Shown here: positions 12,188 through 24,865 of the stretch, piece by piece
How the letters are laid out: each line of letters begins with the position of its first letter
Position numbering within the stretch: the stretch's first letter is position 1
Notes under the pieces: generated by a model
What the model saw: the letters and a program-made list of their open reading frames with translations, nothing else
Told to the model about the DNA's origin: nothing
Database searches by the model: none
Position numbers and translations under genes: made by a program
From: Epiperipatus broadwayi
Lineage: Eukaryota; Onychophora; Udeonychophora; Euonychophora; Peripatidae
DNA: 64,000 nt
Direction of reading: 5' to 3'
NCBI GenBank assembly: GCA_028023455.1
Contig: JAQFVV010006633.1
Location: forward strand, 124,001 to 188,000

Positions 12188-13019
12188 GGTAAACATGAAC
12201 TTACCAGGTCACAACAAAATTCAATTTTTTTTTTTGAAGTTCAAATCTATTTATCGTGAAATATCAAATACACAGTGGCATAAAATTATTATTATAAAAA
12301 AAGAATTAAATATCTGATAAAAAATAATTTATCAAAATAACATATCCTACCAACATTCATATTTACTGTCCATTGCAGTTTTCGCTTATACAAACGATAA
12401 AATTCGCAAATTCCTGTAAGTAGGATTGAAATAAAGTATTGCTGGTAGTGTGAAATTGTTACATTGTCTTGGCACATTTTTTACAGGTTTTTCAAAGTAG
12501 TAAGAAGTAGCTTTCTAAGAGTTTTTCACTTTTCAGACATAGTAAAATGAATCCTGTAAATGATAATACAGTTATAGTGCCAGAGAAAGAAGTTTTACAT
12601 GTTGCCAATATTCACACAGAAAATTGGACTTTATGGCTATTGATGGAAAATATGTGGATTAGAGGTAAACGTAAGCTCAAACACCAGTGTGGGACCAGCA
12701 GTACTTTATTCAAATCCTACCTTCAGGAATTTGCTTTTAGGACTTGCTATAATACTGATGTCATCTTGCAAATTTTATCTCTTATATAAGTGAAAATTAC
12801 AATGATCAGTAATTATGAATGTTGGTAGGATAAATGTGTTATTATTTTAACAAATTATTTTTTATCAGATATTTTTTTATAATACAATTTTATGCCGTCA
12901 TGTATTTGATATTTCACAACAAATTTTTTAATAATTCGACAAGAAACACTCTGGTAAAAAAGATTTGAACTTAAAAAAAAATTCGAATTTTGACTTGACC
13001 TGGTAAGTTCCTGTTTACC
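12188..13019. mobile_element. Non-autonomous element with long terminal inverted repeats
   Basis: 832 bp bounded by inverted repeats at 12188-12360 and 12815-13019. The ends read GGTAAAC and GTTTACC, followed inward by AACTTACCAGGTCA and its complement. Arms differ by several substitutions and by insertions in the right arm. The 450-bp centre holds an unrecognised 80-codon plus-strand frame (12547-12789) that resembles no transposase I know. No clear target-site duplication was found. Probably a DNA-transposon derivative (MITE) moved by a transposase encoded elsewhere. Confidence 0.7.
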
Positions 13020-14261
13020 TCCCCCCCCCCATGGTGGAATAAGTAAAATTAAAACTGCAATTTAGAAATCAAAAATTTAAAACTTTTCTCAATTCAAATT
13101 TTTAATTGAAATTTGGAAAATCAATTTACATGGTATTCTTAATAAGATATTTATTTTCCACAATGCAATTTTGCTATGGTGAATTTTTTTTTTTTTTTTG
13201 CTAGATATAAAATTAATGAAATAATTATTGGTACTCAATTAAAATTTTTTTTTAACATAAAAGAATACAGACTTTTGTTATATTGTTCTCACATTTTCTT
13301 ATTTCGTTTAAAAAGTAATGGAAAATTATACTGAATAAAATATTCTTCAGAATTTATTCAGGGAATTAACTTTGCTAAGGTTTCACATTACTAACAAGAA
13401 CAGTCTAAGTTTATCTCACCTACTAACTGATTATGAAAGTGTTGCTTGTTGTAATAAGTGAGTTGTGTCTATATATAAATATAAACAAATTTGTAAAGAT
13501 ATAGTATAAAGTTTTCCTTTTTTTTTTTTTATTCATAACTGTAATATTAAAATTATCATTGTCATTTTTGTGTGGGCTTTTAGATTTTTAGCATTTAAAG
13601 TTGTCAATTAGAGATGTATCGCTTGTTTTTAAACATATATATACGTACAAAATGAATATTGAATCACTTATATTTAACTAAATATGAAGCTAATATTCAT
13701 TAAATGTTATGTAATTGTCAACTTTTCGAACATAACAATTGAAGCACAAGAATAGTGATACAAAGTTTTTAATTTTAGAAAATCTATTCAGCTGTCACGC
13801 CTTTCAACATCATCCTCTACAATTCAGAAAGTATAAAAATTTTATATATGTAATTCATATATCTATTTTTTATTGAGAATGCTAAGAATTTAATTAATTT
13901 TTATTGTTTGCTATAAATTTAATAGAAAAATGTGTGCTTCCATAAATATACATACATATAATAGATGAATCTTTATTATTTGAGTTTCTAAAAGTATAAA
14001 TAAATAATTGTAGGGATAATTAGTTACTCAGAATTTTCAATTTTTGCTAAAAATTTAATGTAGATGTGTATGCAAAAATAAATACATATACACATAATAG
14101 TTATATAGACAGTTACTCAGAATATCCTGCTGTAAACAAAATTCCAAAAGGCAAGTTAAGCACAGCGTTTCCATTTAATTAACCAAACTGGGTTTTTTTT
14201 TCACTCTGCCCAAATTTTGATTCCATTACTCTACTACTTTGCTAAAGCACAAACATCCATC
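13020..14261. other. AT-rich intronic spacer
   Basis: Begins with a C10 tract at 13021-13030. No gene or repeat that I can support. Confidence 0.4.
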
Positions 14262-14856
14262 ATCAATATATGTATTTCATGCTAAACCAGCAATCATCAG
14301 TTGGTTCAGATTATCATCTCCACACATATATGTAATAAGAGCTCAGATATTTATTAAGATAGCCAATCTTTATACTTTAATGGTGATTATTTAATGGTGA
14401 TTTTTTATCCTTCTCGACATATGAAATAGAGTGGAAAATGGTGGATTGTGTGAAAATCTGTGCTCATATACTCTATATATTACATATATTGATACAGGTA
14501 TATAATAAGCCTATATTTCAGTTATTACATACTAGAAATGTCTGCTCATCCCTTGTATATGTATTAAATGGATTATGTCTTCCTGTACATAAAAGATTAG
14601 ATTGACTTTAGGTCAACATGGGTGTGATGAGAATCTCAACCTCAGGGTGGCTTTTGAACATTCCATCATCAGATTTTCAATTGGATGGATGGTTGAAAAG
14701 TTGGAGTGTGGAGTGGATTGAAGCCTGTCCATTAAAGTATGAAGATTGGCTATCTTAATATATATCTAAGCACTTATTGCATATATGTATAGAGATGATA
14801 ATCTGGACCAACTGATGATTGCTGGTTGAGCATGAAATATGTATATTGGTGATTAT
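14262..14856. repeat. Foldback repeat, copy 2 (with internal module)
   Basis: Arms at 14262-14391 and 14730-14856 are reverse complements (AATCATCAGTTGG...CAGATTATCATCTC on the left, GAGATGATAATCTGGACCAACTGATGATT on the right). Between them lie a TGTGCTCATATAC...ACAGGTATATAATAAGCC module and a GTCAACATGGGTGTGA module, both also found in copy 3 but in a different order. Non-coding. Confidence 0.75.
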
Positions 14857-15059
14857 TTATCTTTTTGACATATATGTGTTCTAGAGTTTAGGCTATTATA
14901 TTATTTTTAAAAATCATACAATTAACATATGGGAATAGTATATATTAAAATAAAATTATTCACTTTTTTATCTGCATTGATTGTTGTGTGCTATATTATA
15001 ATCAATATACATCATATCATACCATTCACAACTTTATTAAACACTTTAACAATATTATT

Positions 15060-15345
15060 TTTATATAAAAACTTTATTCTAGAAGTTTCAACTGTCGGGC
15101 AGTCATCATCAGAGCTACAATATCAAAATATATAATTATACAATAAATACATTTTATACATAATTAGATACACAAATAAAACATACATTTTAATCTGACC
15201 ATTATACATAAATCAATACATAGGAAAAGGAAAAAGAAGAAAAAATTATATTACTTCAATATACATCATAACAATAATCATTTTGCTTATTAAATCTATG
15301 AGGACAGTTCTGACAGTTTTGGACATTTGGTTTTCTCATAGCTGT
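15060..15345 (-). other. Candidate 3' end with hammerhead-like motif and polyadenylation signal (antisense)
   Basis: On the minus strand a TTTACAG acceptor-like site near 15343 leads into a short frame reading MRKPNVQNCQNCPHRF and ending in TGA near 15260. Further on comes CTGATGA at 15112-15106, then a GACTG/CAGTT stem with a CCCGA loop, then GAAAC at 15089-15085. An AATAAA follows, overlapping 15078-15073. CUGAUGA-stem-GAAA is the conserved core order of hammerhead ribozymes, which are known in the terminal repeats of Penelope-like elements. Here one extra U follows CUGAUGA, and I could not pair stem I convincingly, so this may be a decayed ribozyme. The protein-coding reading is speculative. 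Confidence 0.35.
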
Positions 15346-16482
15346 AAATATATAAATATATAAAAATGTAACATTATATATACCATACTATATGATGAAA
15401 TTTTTAATAAGTATAAAATATAATTGTTTAACATAAATTATAACAATTATATACATTAATTCTTTATAAATGGTTATTTGCAAGTTTACTTAAATGATTA
15501 TTTGGGAATCTGAGTTGTGAATTATCAGATTTAGTTGTTTGGGAATAGTTATTAAATTATAATTTTATACATATTTTATTATATTTATAAAATTATATAA
15601 GTCTTTAAATTTTGAAAAATATTATGCATAAAATATGACCAAAATCAATTTAAAGAAATTAGTAAATATACGAGGGTGTATTTTTCATTTTTATAAAGTG
15701 AAGTCTTTTAATATCTGCATTATTTTTATTTTATCACTTTGATGTTATCACTTTTATGTCAACAAAAAAAAAATTGGAGGCATTATTTTATTGGAGAGAA
15801 TAAAAAGAAATCACGTGGTTAGAGATTGAGTGAAACTGACTGATAGATAAGCTGGATTGTGTTGAATTTAATTTAAAATTATTTCACACTCAAGACTGCA
15901 CATAGAGGAACTGTTATTGTGAAGCATGTACTCCTCTCTTTGCCACAAAACAAGATGTTTACATTTTACTGCATCTCACAAACATTTCATAACTTGTAGA
16001 TAATCTGTTTGACCATTGAGAACTAATGTCGAGACAAAAATGGTGTTTGCTTTGATAAACATATATATCAGCATTACCTTGACATTAGACATCACTCACC
16101 ACACATTTTTTATGAATTTGAAGATTTCATCAAATCATTCATAAACTTGTCTTTTCACCAGAATAGCTTTTTTGTAATCTGTTTCAAGCATAACAACTGT
16201 TTTTCCTGTCATTTTTTTTAAAAAGAAAAAAAACAGAATTTCACATTATTCCAACCATTGAGTTATTATAAAATTGCCAAGTAAGCAAAATTCAATTTAC
16301 AAAAAAATTTTGCTATGTGGCACCACAATTTTAACCAATAATGTAATTTGGCATATTGATAGAAAAACATCCCTGAAAAAGGCATATAATAGAAGAAGCA
16401 TGTACAACAATAGACACCCTTACCAGATAACAATTCTGGTTATTTTTGGATCCCCCCTCATAATTATGACATCAATTTTAGC
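15346..16482. other. AT-rich spacer 5' of the Penelope-like fragment
   Basis: No reverse transcriptase motif could be found on the plus strand here, so the Penelope-like fragment that follows appears 5'-truncated. A 70-codon frame at 16274-16486 is unrecognised. Confidence 0.4.
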
Positions 16483-17031
16483 TTGAAACTGATCATTTAT
16501 GATAAAATAATTGATACATGTTTAAAGAAAATAATTTATATATTTCTGGAACACCAAGGAGTTTACAAAATTCCATGTTTGCAGTGCTCAAGAAGCTATG
16601 TGGGTCATTCTAATAGACGAATAAATGTCAGAATTAAAAAATATAGAAATGCTTTTAATCAAAAAATTAGCACATCAGTTTTTACTTCCCATTTTTTAGA
16701 AATTGGTCACAAACCTGATTTTGACAATACAAAAATACTTGCTAATTTGGAAAGATATGATTTAAGAACCATGAGAGAGTCAATTAAAATATTAAAGACA
16801 CCTGCTGGTTTAAGTAGGGCTGACGAAGCACAATGTATTCCAGCTATGTGGAAACCTATCATTTTATCTAATATTAATTTGAAATTAATAAGTGAAAAAA
16901 CTGAGGGAAATAAACATTTTGATAAGCCTCATATTGTTAATGCTGAACTACTTCAAGTTGAATCTCACTTCTCATCTTGCACTGAGTCATGTTATTCTTT
17001 GAGACCTAATGATTGTTCTTTAAAAAGTTAA
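16483..17031 (+). pseudogene. Penelope-like element fragment: GIY-YIG endonuclease end
   Basis: 182-codon frame. Residues ~26-60 read GVYKIPCLQCSRSYVGHSNR then RINVRIKKYRNAF. This is the GIY-YIG nuclease signature of Penelope-like retroelements: GVYKIPC-x-x-C replaces the bare GIY, followed by SYVG and a conserved Arg-rich helix. The nuclease nicks the target DNA for reverse transcription. The region continues with a plausible C-terminal tail, including a SCTESCYSLRP segment. No reverse transcriptase lies upstream, so the copy is truncated. The first ~20 residues are probably not native. Plus strand, same as the host gene. A hammerhead-like remnant follows the stop. Confidence 0.8.
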
Positions 17032-17065
17032 CCTTGATAATGGCAGTTGCTAGTCCATCGAAATA
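17032..17065 (+). ncRNA. Degenerate hammerhead-like motif after the Penelope-like ORF
   Basis: Immediately after the stop the sequence reads TTGATAATGG, an 11-base loop, then CCATCGAAATAG. A 4-bp ATGG/CCAT stem closes between a CUGAUGA-like block (two changes) and GAAA. Position at the end of the ORF matches where Penelope-like elements carry hammerhead ribozymes. The core is not intact, so activity is not expected. Confidence 0.25.
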
Positions 17066-20000
17066 GCGGAATGTAATGCAAAACAATACACGGTTCGTAC
17101 CCCAAAAAATTATTTTATCTACATCATATAACCGTGAAAACATTAAATATAATATATATATATTGTAACCTAGTGTTATTGACACTTGGTTTACTTGGCA
17201 TTATTTCTGCAGGAAATTAATGCTATTCTTTAAAGAAATAAAAAGATAAAATAACAATAGTAATAATTGATTAATAAAGTATGCTATTCACTCACTTTGG
17301 CATGTTTTGGGTGAATAACTAATAGATTTAATAACTCAATGTCATTTTTAAAGAGAGAACATGAATAATTTAATTGAGATATTAATAATTAGAGCAAATT
17401 AATATGGTATAAAAGCTAAACAGTAATTGATTTTGGATGGGTAGAGGGGAGAGTGGATGAGTGTCTTATCATAAAGCACAATAACTTCTGGTAATTTCTT
17501 TTTGTAAAAAAAGAAAAGAATAATGTTTAAAGAATTATACATCACTGATTGTTAATTTAATGTATTTATTATTATTTTTTTTATATTGTCAAATTACTTT
17601 GTAATCCAGGTAAATAATAACGAAAACTATATGATTGTAATAAGTTTTTCCTTTCTTTTGTTTATGTTATAATCAAATGATTATTTTTCTGTAAGAGGTC
17701 GCTAAAGTAAAAAAAAAAAAGAAAAATATAGTCTGCTTTTAGTTTTTAAGGAAGGAACAGTGCTGAAATTTGGTAACTCAATTTTTTCATTTTATTTTGC
17801 AGAAATAAATGTAATCAAAGTAAAATTTTAATAATATAATGTGTGGCTAAAATTTTTTGATAAGACATCCTGATTTTCTGTGCCATCTACCTATTTAAAA
17901 ACCTTTTATACTTAAAATTTTATTGTCTCGTGCTAAAGTTCAAAAATGACAGATGTAACTAAAAGAATCACGAAAAATTATATTATATCTAAATTAAGGA
18001 AAAGAAGTGATTTCCAAGAGAAGATTAATTTTTATTAACTTTATGTCACTTATTAATATTTTCTTGGTATATAAAAAAAAAATAATAATAATTGAAAGAA
18101 ATATTTTGAAACCAAGGAAAATCAACTAGAAACATTTTCGCGCTCTTTCTCAATATTGTCTGCCTTTACAAGTAATGTAGTTACATACGTTAAAATATGT
18201 TTTATTCACCAAGAATTGTCTGGAAATAATAATAATGATAAATAAGATTAAATTACGCACCTGTATATTTTTTTAAAAAAAAATAAAAAAATATAAACTT
18301 TCTCAGAGTAAATATAGGAAAAGTTATATAGGGGAATTCTTACGGAGAAGTTACCGTTAAAAAAAAATTTATAATTCCTAAAGTATGAACAAAACCAAAT
18401 ATCTTAGTGACTTAATGATAAAAATAAATGATATATTATATTATACATCAGTTGGAATTATTAAAACTTCCTGTACATGTAAATTGACTGCAGTTATTAT
18501 CATAATAATCTCTCGGAAAATTGCACATTTTCGTCCATAAGTAAGCTAGCTAATAAGTCTACGTATCGTCAATAATAAAGTAAAAAAAAAAAAAAAAGAA
18601 TTTTGTATGTTTATCGTCTATAGTCAAATATTCGTCTATGTTAGAAGTCTATTTTTTTTTTTCTTGGATCCCAAAATTGTAGTAGTTTAATTCAAGTAAG
18701 CATTAATCTTCAATTCTGCTATATTTTTCTTTACCTAATTTATTAAACGCACAAAATAAGAGAAAACTTTTATTTAAAGGAAATAATACCATGCGTTTAT
18801 TGTTTTAAACTTGCTTCGTGAAATACGACTGGATAAAGCTCTTCAATTGCTCAACAGAAAAACATTGTCTAATGAGAGAGTATGCACTTGTTAATTAATG
18901 ATTGTTTAAAACTAAGTTATAAATGACATGTATTTTTTTTGTTATATCACATAGGTTAAAGTCTGTATGGTCAAGTGATATTTAATAGCCTTGTAATGAC
19001 AAAGGTATGTTTTAATATAATTATTATAGGTTAAGTTGATATTTAACACGAAAGAAAAAATCTATAAAATATGTTTTAATTATTACATACAATTGTAGGT
19101 AGAAAATTTGTATGTTAGATACGTAAAAGAAAAATATTTAGATATTTAAGGGCTAAAATAAATATTGAAAATTATCAGAAGTAACTAAAAAAAAAAAAAA
19201 ATGCTATAACAAAATATTTCTTGTTAAAGTTTTGAAACGAATTTATACTGTATTAATTGAGGAATTTATTCCTAATTATTTTTAAATAACACATCCACTT
19301 TATTTAGTTTAAGATAGTATGCTACCAACTATTTTGAATGTTCCTTTATTAAAATTAAAATTATTATACTTTTATTCTATGATGTCCATTGATTTCAGAT
19401 GTTGATCAAAGTATACACGGTAACATAAGTTTATTATAATCAGTGTATTTACTTATCCTGCCCAGATATAGCATTGGTATATGCTTAATATTCGCATAGG
19501 TAATAATTATAATGTATTTATTTTGTGGGATGAAAAATGATCTTCCCAAAAGCTTTGTTTTCCATGAGAGGAATATTTTAAATATAATGTTCGGGTATGT
19601 TTATAGCCCAAGTGATCGATTCTCATAGATAGGACGATCAAGAATTTATCTAGCATTTAGTATGCTTCATTCGTTTAAATCCCAGGAGAGGATTGTATTT
19701 GGTGTGTGTTCGTTGTATGCCCAAGTAAGAGGCAAGAAACCACCAAAATATTTTAATGTAGTAGATTACTCTACAGACCTATGTGGTTATTCCATATTCC
19801 TCATGTGAAAATAAAGATAGCTCCAACATGGAAGGTGTTGATTATTGTGCTTAATTTTGAAAGTTCGGGCAAGATAAAGGTTATATTGGAGGTGTTAGTT
19901 CCTCAAGATCCACTTTCGTATAAATAGTGCGTTAGAAACTAAGATCAATATCTGTATTGTGCTGCTAAATATTGCTAGTATTTGACAAGTAAATCAATGG

Positions 20001-22090
20001 AGAAAGTAATTAAAATTGCGTAATTTAAAACGCTTATTTACTGAAGGAATATTCAAATGCAATATTTAATTCTGGTTAGTAATTAAATAATACTCATATT
20101 TAAAATTATACGTATGAATAAAATTTGTATCATAACTTGAGTTAGCATTAAGTTAAATGTAAGATGGTAAGTGTAACTTCTGATAACTGGCCTATAATTA
20201 GAATAGATTATCCTATTGAATACCATAAATAAAGTAAATGTATTAGAAATAAATTTAATATTTTGCGTATTGCATATGATGGGATTAATCATTTAAAAAA
20301 AAAAAAAAATAGTTAGTCAATAATTTTGAATAAAAGCTTCTACAAGGTTACCAAAATTTAATAAACAATGTATTGGTAATGAAATGTACTTTTAGTTAAT
20401 CAATCCATATGATTGCATACAGGAGAAGTAGTAACCTCTAGTCCATAACCAAAAGAGTATACAGATTAATGTCAGTTATATTTTATATTTTGTATTACTA
20501 TGGGATTATTGAATAAATGTTCATATATTTTTTTTTTTTGTGATAATAATAAATTATAGTCTTGTTAAAATTTGTTGTAGATTCATTTTTTTGTTTTTAT
20601 ATGCTAAATATAAGTGTTTGCACAATATTTGCAAAACCTTTTCTTGAGTCCGAAATCATTTCAAACCCTTAAAAACTTAATAGACCAGAGAAATAAATTT
20701 AAGCAGATCGGAATATGTCATTATATTTTAGTTTAATGATAATTATTTATGGAGTTGAAAACTTAAGACTAAACATTCACCTTTGTGTAAAAAAAAAGAA
20801 AAAATGAATTTATTCCCAAACCATTAACTTTGGTTGCACATTATTCCATTCTCATTTAGTTAAATTGTCTAAGTAATAAATCTTAGTTATATTATTGTAT
20901 TGTCATGGATGATGGAAGGACACAAAAGGCACCCTTGTCTTTTTATTATTCTGACTGAGATTCTGGGAAAAAGGGCTGTGTTATTCAAAATTATACGTCA
21001 TTATTGAATAGAATTATCATCTCTTTAAATAATATAGCAGTTGATATGAGAGATGAAGACACATTAAATTTAAGTAAAATAAATGTTTTTTATAGCCGAC
21101 CAGAATGCCAGTCATATGTGACAACACAATACTGCCGAGCATTTCCTTACATGAAACAAAGAACCCTGAGATTAATATTATTATAATTATTCTTTAAATT
21201 AATAAGTGATCAATTATTGTTGTTATTACAATCGTGGCATGGCTTAAGAGAATTGAATGTACAATTGTATTATATGAAAGGTATTTTAGATTATATTGGA
21301 AAATTAATGGATATGTTGCTTTATTTTGGTTGCCTTAATTTCCAACAACCTGAAAAATTAGTGCAAACTAAGACTAATAAAGAATTACAGAATAAACAGA
21401 GGATATATGTTTATTAGGTTAGAATATATATATATATATTTGAATTAATAAATGTTTTGTCTTAAAAAAATTCGAACTTTATGCTTTTCCAAATACATTT
21501 AACTGCTAGTAATAACACACATATTAATATAAACCATTTTATATGTATTTTTTCTTCTCTTCATCATATATTGTTGACCTAACCAGTGATAGTTTATCAT
21601 AGAAATTGAACCAGTGACTTTTAAATTCATAAATAGTGAATTTAAGGTGTAACACTAACCAACTATAATATATATAACTTCAAGAAAAATACTATTATTA
21701 CAGATTTTCAAACCAACGATGATCCTTTTATATGTTTATGTACTTACAAATGTGAAAATGATTGTTGAACAATCAAACTTAGCTTTGGATATAGTAAACA
21801 AATTGCATTTAGTAAGTGCTTATGAAAAGTGGTTATTGTTATTGTTTAGTATGTAAGTGTAATTTAATAATACTCTATGTAGTTTAACCCAGTAGGGTAT
21901 GGAATAGCAGTCTTAAAGTTAAAAGTTCCTGGATGATTCTCAATAGAAGAAAAGATAAAAAATATTCCTTTATGAATGAATTCTTGTGGTCAGTCTTTCA
22001 TTTCAGTAATAAATGGTACATGATATTCCAAGTTACTTGTTATAATTAAGTGAATTTAAATGATTAATAATATATACATTAATACTGAAT
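17066..22090. other. 5 kb AT-rich intronic spacer
   Basis: No recognisable gene. Two short adjacent plus-strand frames (21004-21186 and 21217-21417) have slightly less biased composition (for example VFYSRPECQSYVTTQYCRAF) and may be a decayed coding fragment of unknown origin. Otherwise homopolymer runs and AT-rich sequence. Confidence 0.35.
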
Positions 22091-22880
22091 TACTAGATGG
22101 AGCTTAGCAATAGCTCTAAACAAGCTTTATTTTTATAAGTGCTGAAAGAGAAAGAATTCAAAATCTCTATCGTTATGTTTCTATCTCCAGACCAATTGGT
22201 TTTGAGCTTATTGCTCATTTCAGTGGAGGGTTGGGACTCTAGAAATTTGATCTAAAATACCAACTCAAAATTCAGCACTTATAAAACACGTTTCTATCAA
22301 TTTGAATGTCTGAACTTTTCAGACACATAAATGTCTTCAAATCCAGCTTTTCAAACCAGATAGCTATATGGGTCTGAATTCAGCTCAGTTTCACCATATA
22401 GTAAAAGCCTCTTCAATATAGCATCACAAAAGCCTTCAAATGTACTCTTATAATAATTAATAAAACAATCATAAAGTTCGTAACTTGCTTATATTGCAGA
22501 GGCTTTTACTATATGGTGAAACTGAATTGAATTCAGATCCATATAGCTATCTGGTTTGAAAATCTGGATTTGAAGACATTTATGTGTCTAAAAGGTTCAG
22601 ACTTTCAAATTGATAAAAACATGTTTTATAAGTGCTGACTTTTGAGTTAGTATTTTAGAAATAGTTTCTAGAATCCCAGCCCTCCACTGAGGTGAGCCAT
22701 AAGCTCAAAACCAATTTGTCTGGAGGTAGGGACTTAACGATAGAGATTTTGAATTCTTTCTTTTTTAGTATTTATAAAAATAAAACTTGTTTAGAGCTAT
22801 TGGTAAGCTCCATCTAGTGATCATTTAAATGCAAGCTTAAAAGCAAGTTACGAAATTTATGACTTGTTTTATTAATTATT
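22091..22880. repeat. 0.8 kb palindrome with displaced inner inverted repeat
   Basis: Main arms 22091-22420 and 22491-22819 are about 330 bp each and strongly complementary (outer ACTAGATGGAGCTTA with TAAGCTCCATCTAGT; inner GTAAAAGCCTCTTCAATAT with its near-complement). The 70-bp loop contains a 39-bp block (22452-22490) whose reverse complement lies outside the right arm at 22841-22880. Order is therefore A-B-A'-B'. Non-coding; probably a foldback transposon or an inverted duplication formed in two steps. Confidence 0.8.
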
Positions 22881-24735
22881 AATACTGGATTTAGGTTTGT
22901 ATTAATTTTATGATAATAATAGATGAGGGATGATTTAATGAATCTGATAAATTAAAACCAGAAATTAGTTTGACATATAATATATATTTTTGGCTACTTA
23001 AGTTTATATAAAAGACTAGTAAGAGTTTATTACCTGAAAAATATTTACAATATTATTATTTCTAATACTTTTACCACTATACCCACAAGATCTTGTTTGT
23101 CCAATGTATCTCTTTTACAATGTCATAAAAACCATTATTCAAAATCAAGATTCTCTATCTAAAGAGAATATTGTGAATGTATTATCCAAAACAGACTTGT
23201 CAATATAAGCAAAGGTCTGCAACATTTTAATTTTTCCAAAAAATCATCTATTTTCTATTATCATTAAATTCATCATCTCATTCAAAAAAGAATCAACTTA
23301 CTTGTCAGTAAACTAATCTAGAACAATAAATTAGTAGTATTTAGCATTATAAAAATACAAAAACATACATAATTCGATGCCTTTTTTACATGATATCTTT
23401 AATTTTTATCTTCAAGGCACCATTAATGAAATAACCAGAATAATAAACTTCATCAAAATAAATAATGTCATTCCTGTCAATCACATTGATACTCCAACAT
23501 CCATAAATAAATAATTTTATCTACACATTAATGAATCTAATTAATGAACACACAATATCTTTCACAAGTTCTTCTAAAAAAAATATTGGTAAGTATATAC
23601 TGGAAAAAATAATACATCAAATATCAATCTTTTTTTTTTTATATATATTTAACTAGCATATCATAAGAGAATTCAGATATTGATCTCTGAAATTTAAATA
23701 TTTGAAATTTTTTACTATATTAAATGTCAAAGTTCTTTCCACTAATCATTTTCTTTTTTCCAAAATGCATTTTTTGAGTATATATTCTTGTGTTTCCTAT
23801 ATCACATGGATAAAAAGCTTATCAAGCATTCTCTATTAGAATGACTATATTTACAAACATATTCTACTATTATAACATATTATTTTCTCACATACACAAA
23901 TACTAATTAATCTCATTGAGATTATATGCAGCCTTTTCTCACTCTGTAAATGCCACATGATTTTAAGTTCACATCTTATAAATATATAGCACTTCTTATT
24001 AAAATTAATTAGGTAAATTAAAATGTAAAATCAAGCCCATGCACTAGCAGATATTTTATAGCTATTTAGAATTTTATCTTATTTACAAAATTATAGTGGT
24101 TTGATTATTCAGTTTTTGGAGTTTTAACTCATTAATGTCAAAGATAATTTCTGTTTATATTAACTAGAAAGTGCATTTCATATATTACAAGGCTTTTCTC
24201 GAATTTTTACTCACTTTTTCACACTATGAACTCTACAGTTTTTTATTAATTATTTTATGTCATTATTATTATGTAGTACAGATTTTTGCAGATATCTTAA
24301 AATGCCTAAACAAAATAAAAGTTACTTTAAAATTAATCAAATATAAATTATTATCTTTATATTTGTGATCTTTTTAAAAGTCAATTATTGAAATTTATTG
24401 TTTCAAATATTTTATTCCAATTTGATTTAAAAATATCAAATTTTCTGCACTCACAATTTCGGATAAATACATTATAATCCTTATTAATTCTGTATTTTAT
24501 AATCACATTTATATTATCTTTACAAAATTTTGAATTATGATCACTTTATCCTTGATATTTTATAATAAAAAAATAAATAATTAGTGTTAGTAATATTTTC
24601 ACTATTACTTGTGTCATTGCACTTATTATCAATATTAACTAAATGTTAGCTATAATAAATAATTTAACATGGCAGCATATACTTATATATAATGTATAAA
24701 TACTTATGCTTTGCTTTTTGTTTATAATATTTTAG
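22881..24735. other. AT-rich intron end
   Basis: AT-rich sequence up to the sGC acceptor at 24735. Nothing else recognised. Confidence 0.5.
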
Positions 24736-24865
24736 AAATCTATTGGAACCAGTCAATTATCATAATGACTTTAAGTTTGAATATCGAGGACCTGTTCAAA
24801 TGAAAGGAAAGAAAGATCCTATGAAAACATGGTTTTTAACACGTAAAGAATCTACTGAAGTTTAA
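24736..24865 (+). CDS. GUCY1B1: Soluble guanylate cyclase beta-1 subunit, last coding exon
   Basis: Terminal exon of the same gene. After the acceptor TATTTTAG (ending 24735) the first base completes the Lys codon opened at 2053. The exon then reads NLLEPVNYHNDFKFEYRGPV and QMKGKKDPMKTWFLTRK, and stops with TAA at 24863-24865 after ESTEV. The RGPV-x-MKGK-x-x-PM-x-x-WFL pattern is the conserved C-terminal end of class III cyclase domains in sGC beta subunits. The C-terminal tail after WFLTRK is short, only five residues. Phase and family match with the exon at 1899-2053 make this one gene, with no sign of pseudogenisation in the visible 95 codons. The exact beta-1 rather than beta-2 assignment is inferred from similarity in this region only. 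Confidence 0.95.

Larger units (their letters stand above)
2054..24735 (+). other. 22.7 kb phase-2 intron of the sGC beta-1 gene
   Basis: The intron runs from GTAAGTA at 2054 to TATTTTAG at 24735 between two phase-compatible sGC exons. It carries one long minus-strand LINE, a Penelope-like fragment, a TIR element, foldback repeats and a palindrome. No coding exon of the host gene is visible inside. Confidence 0.9.
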
